Shown here in pieces: positions 63,958 to 64,000 of a DNA stretch of 64,000 bases; position 1 is the first letter of the stretch, and each line of letters starts with the position of its first letter. The notes beneath the pieces are model-generated. The model had not been told where the DNA came from, did not search any database, and worked only from the letters and a program-made list of their open reading frames with translations. The DNA is from Paracoccaceae bacterium (GTDB taxonomy: Bacteria; Pseudomonadota; Alphaproteobacteria; Rhodobacterales; Rhodobacteraceae): positions 124,001 through 188,000 of the forward strand of contig JANSYP010000004.1 in assembly GCA_024742405.1 (NCBI GenBank), given 5' to 3'. The position numbers and the translations under genes are program-made.

Positions 63958-64000
63958 CTGAGTCTCCACGAGTTAGCGCGTCTTGGGGCCAAGATAGTCC

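Overview
The window is GC-rich alphaproteobacterial DNA, most likely from a Rhodobacteraceae (Roseobacter/Paracoccus-like) bacterium. The evidence is a xoxF-centred methanol oxidation cluster next to glutathione-dependent formaldehyde oxidation genes, a complete pqqABCDE operon, an erythritol (ery) catabolic locus, and a plasmid-type tail with ParB, DUF932 and toxin-antitoxin genes. No tRNA, rRNA or CRISPR array was seen.

Positions 1-8667: the 3' end of a monomeric isocitrate dehydrogenase, an ABC1/UbiB-family kinase-like gene, a secreted DUF2927-like protein, then a tightly overlapping seven-gene operon (MoxR ATPase, DUF58, DUF4381-like, two von Willebrand A proteins, a TPR protein, a BatD-like protein). 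The operon resembles the mxaRSACKL accessory genes of methanol dehydrogenase, but no mxaF or mxaI is in the window.

Positions 8818-14030: a translationally coupled sensory operon of LuxR-type response regulator, FIST-domain protein, hybrid histidine kinase and two secreted proteins. It is comparable to the flhRS regulators of Paracoccus.

Positions 14233-36229: the C1/PQQ island. It holds a SoxYZ-like fusion carrier, a quinoprotein-relay zinc hydrolase, formaldehyde dehydrogenase, S-formylglutathione hydrolase, a c2/c550-type cytochrome, XoxF with the lanthanide-type Asp-Tyr-Asp motif, a four-Cys methanol-related cytochrome, XoxJ, a CxxxCW protein, a second SoxYZ-like carrier, an orphan PQQ-associated substrate-binding protein, a secreted beta-propeller, small secreted proteins, an FCC-type flavoprotein, SoxZ and SoxY, a histidine kinase/OmpR regulator pair, and pqqABCDE. 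Methanol would be oxidised in the periplasm by XoxF with electrons passing to the cytochromes, and formaldehyde would be taken to formate through glutathione.

Positions 36317-55515: a polyol locus. A ribose-type ABC transporter with DUF2291 is divergent from eryABCD. These are followed by a class II aldolase and a fructose bisphosphatase on the other strand, then deoR-tpiA-rpiB, a second FGGY kinase, a second FAD polyol-phosphate dehydrogenase and a DhaK-DhaL kinase. Erythritol would be converted through erythritol phosphate and erythrulose phosphate to erythrose 4-phosphate. The aldolase and phosphatase may feed that into sedoheptulose phosphate.

Positions 55516-64000: an accessory and mobile tail. 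It has an internally deleted IS6-like element, an APC antiporter convergent with a PsiD-like phosphatidylserine-decarboxylase-fold protein, nested IS3 and IS21 remnants that truncate a plasmid-type parB, a RES/Xre toxin-antitoxin pair, a multiply broken DUF932 gene, and a two-gene unit whose larger product has a HEPN-like R-x6-H motif.
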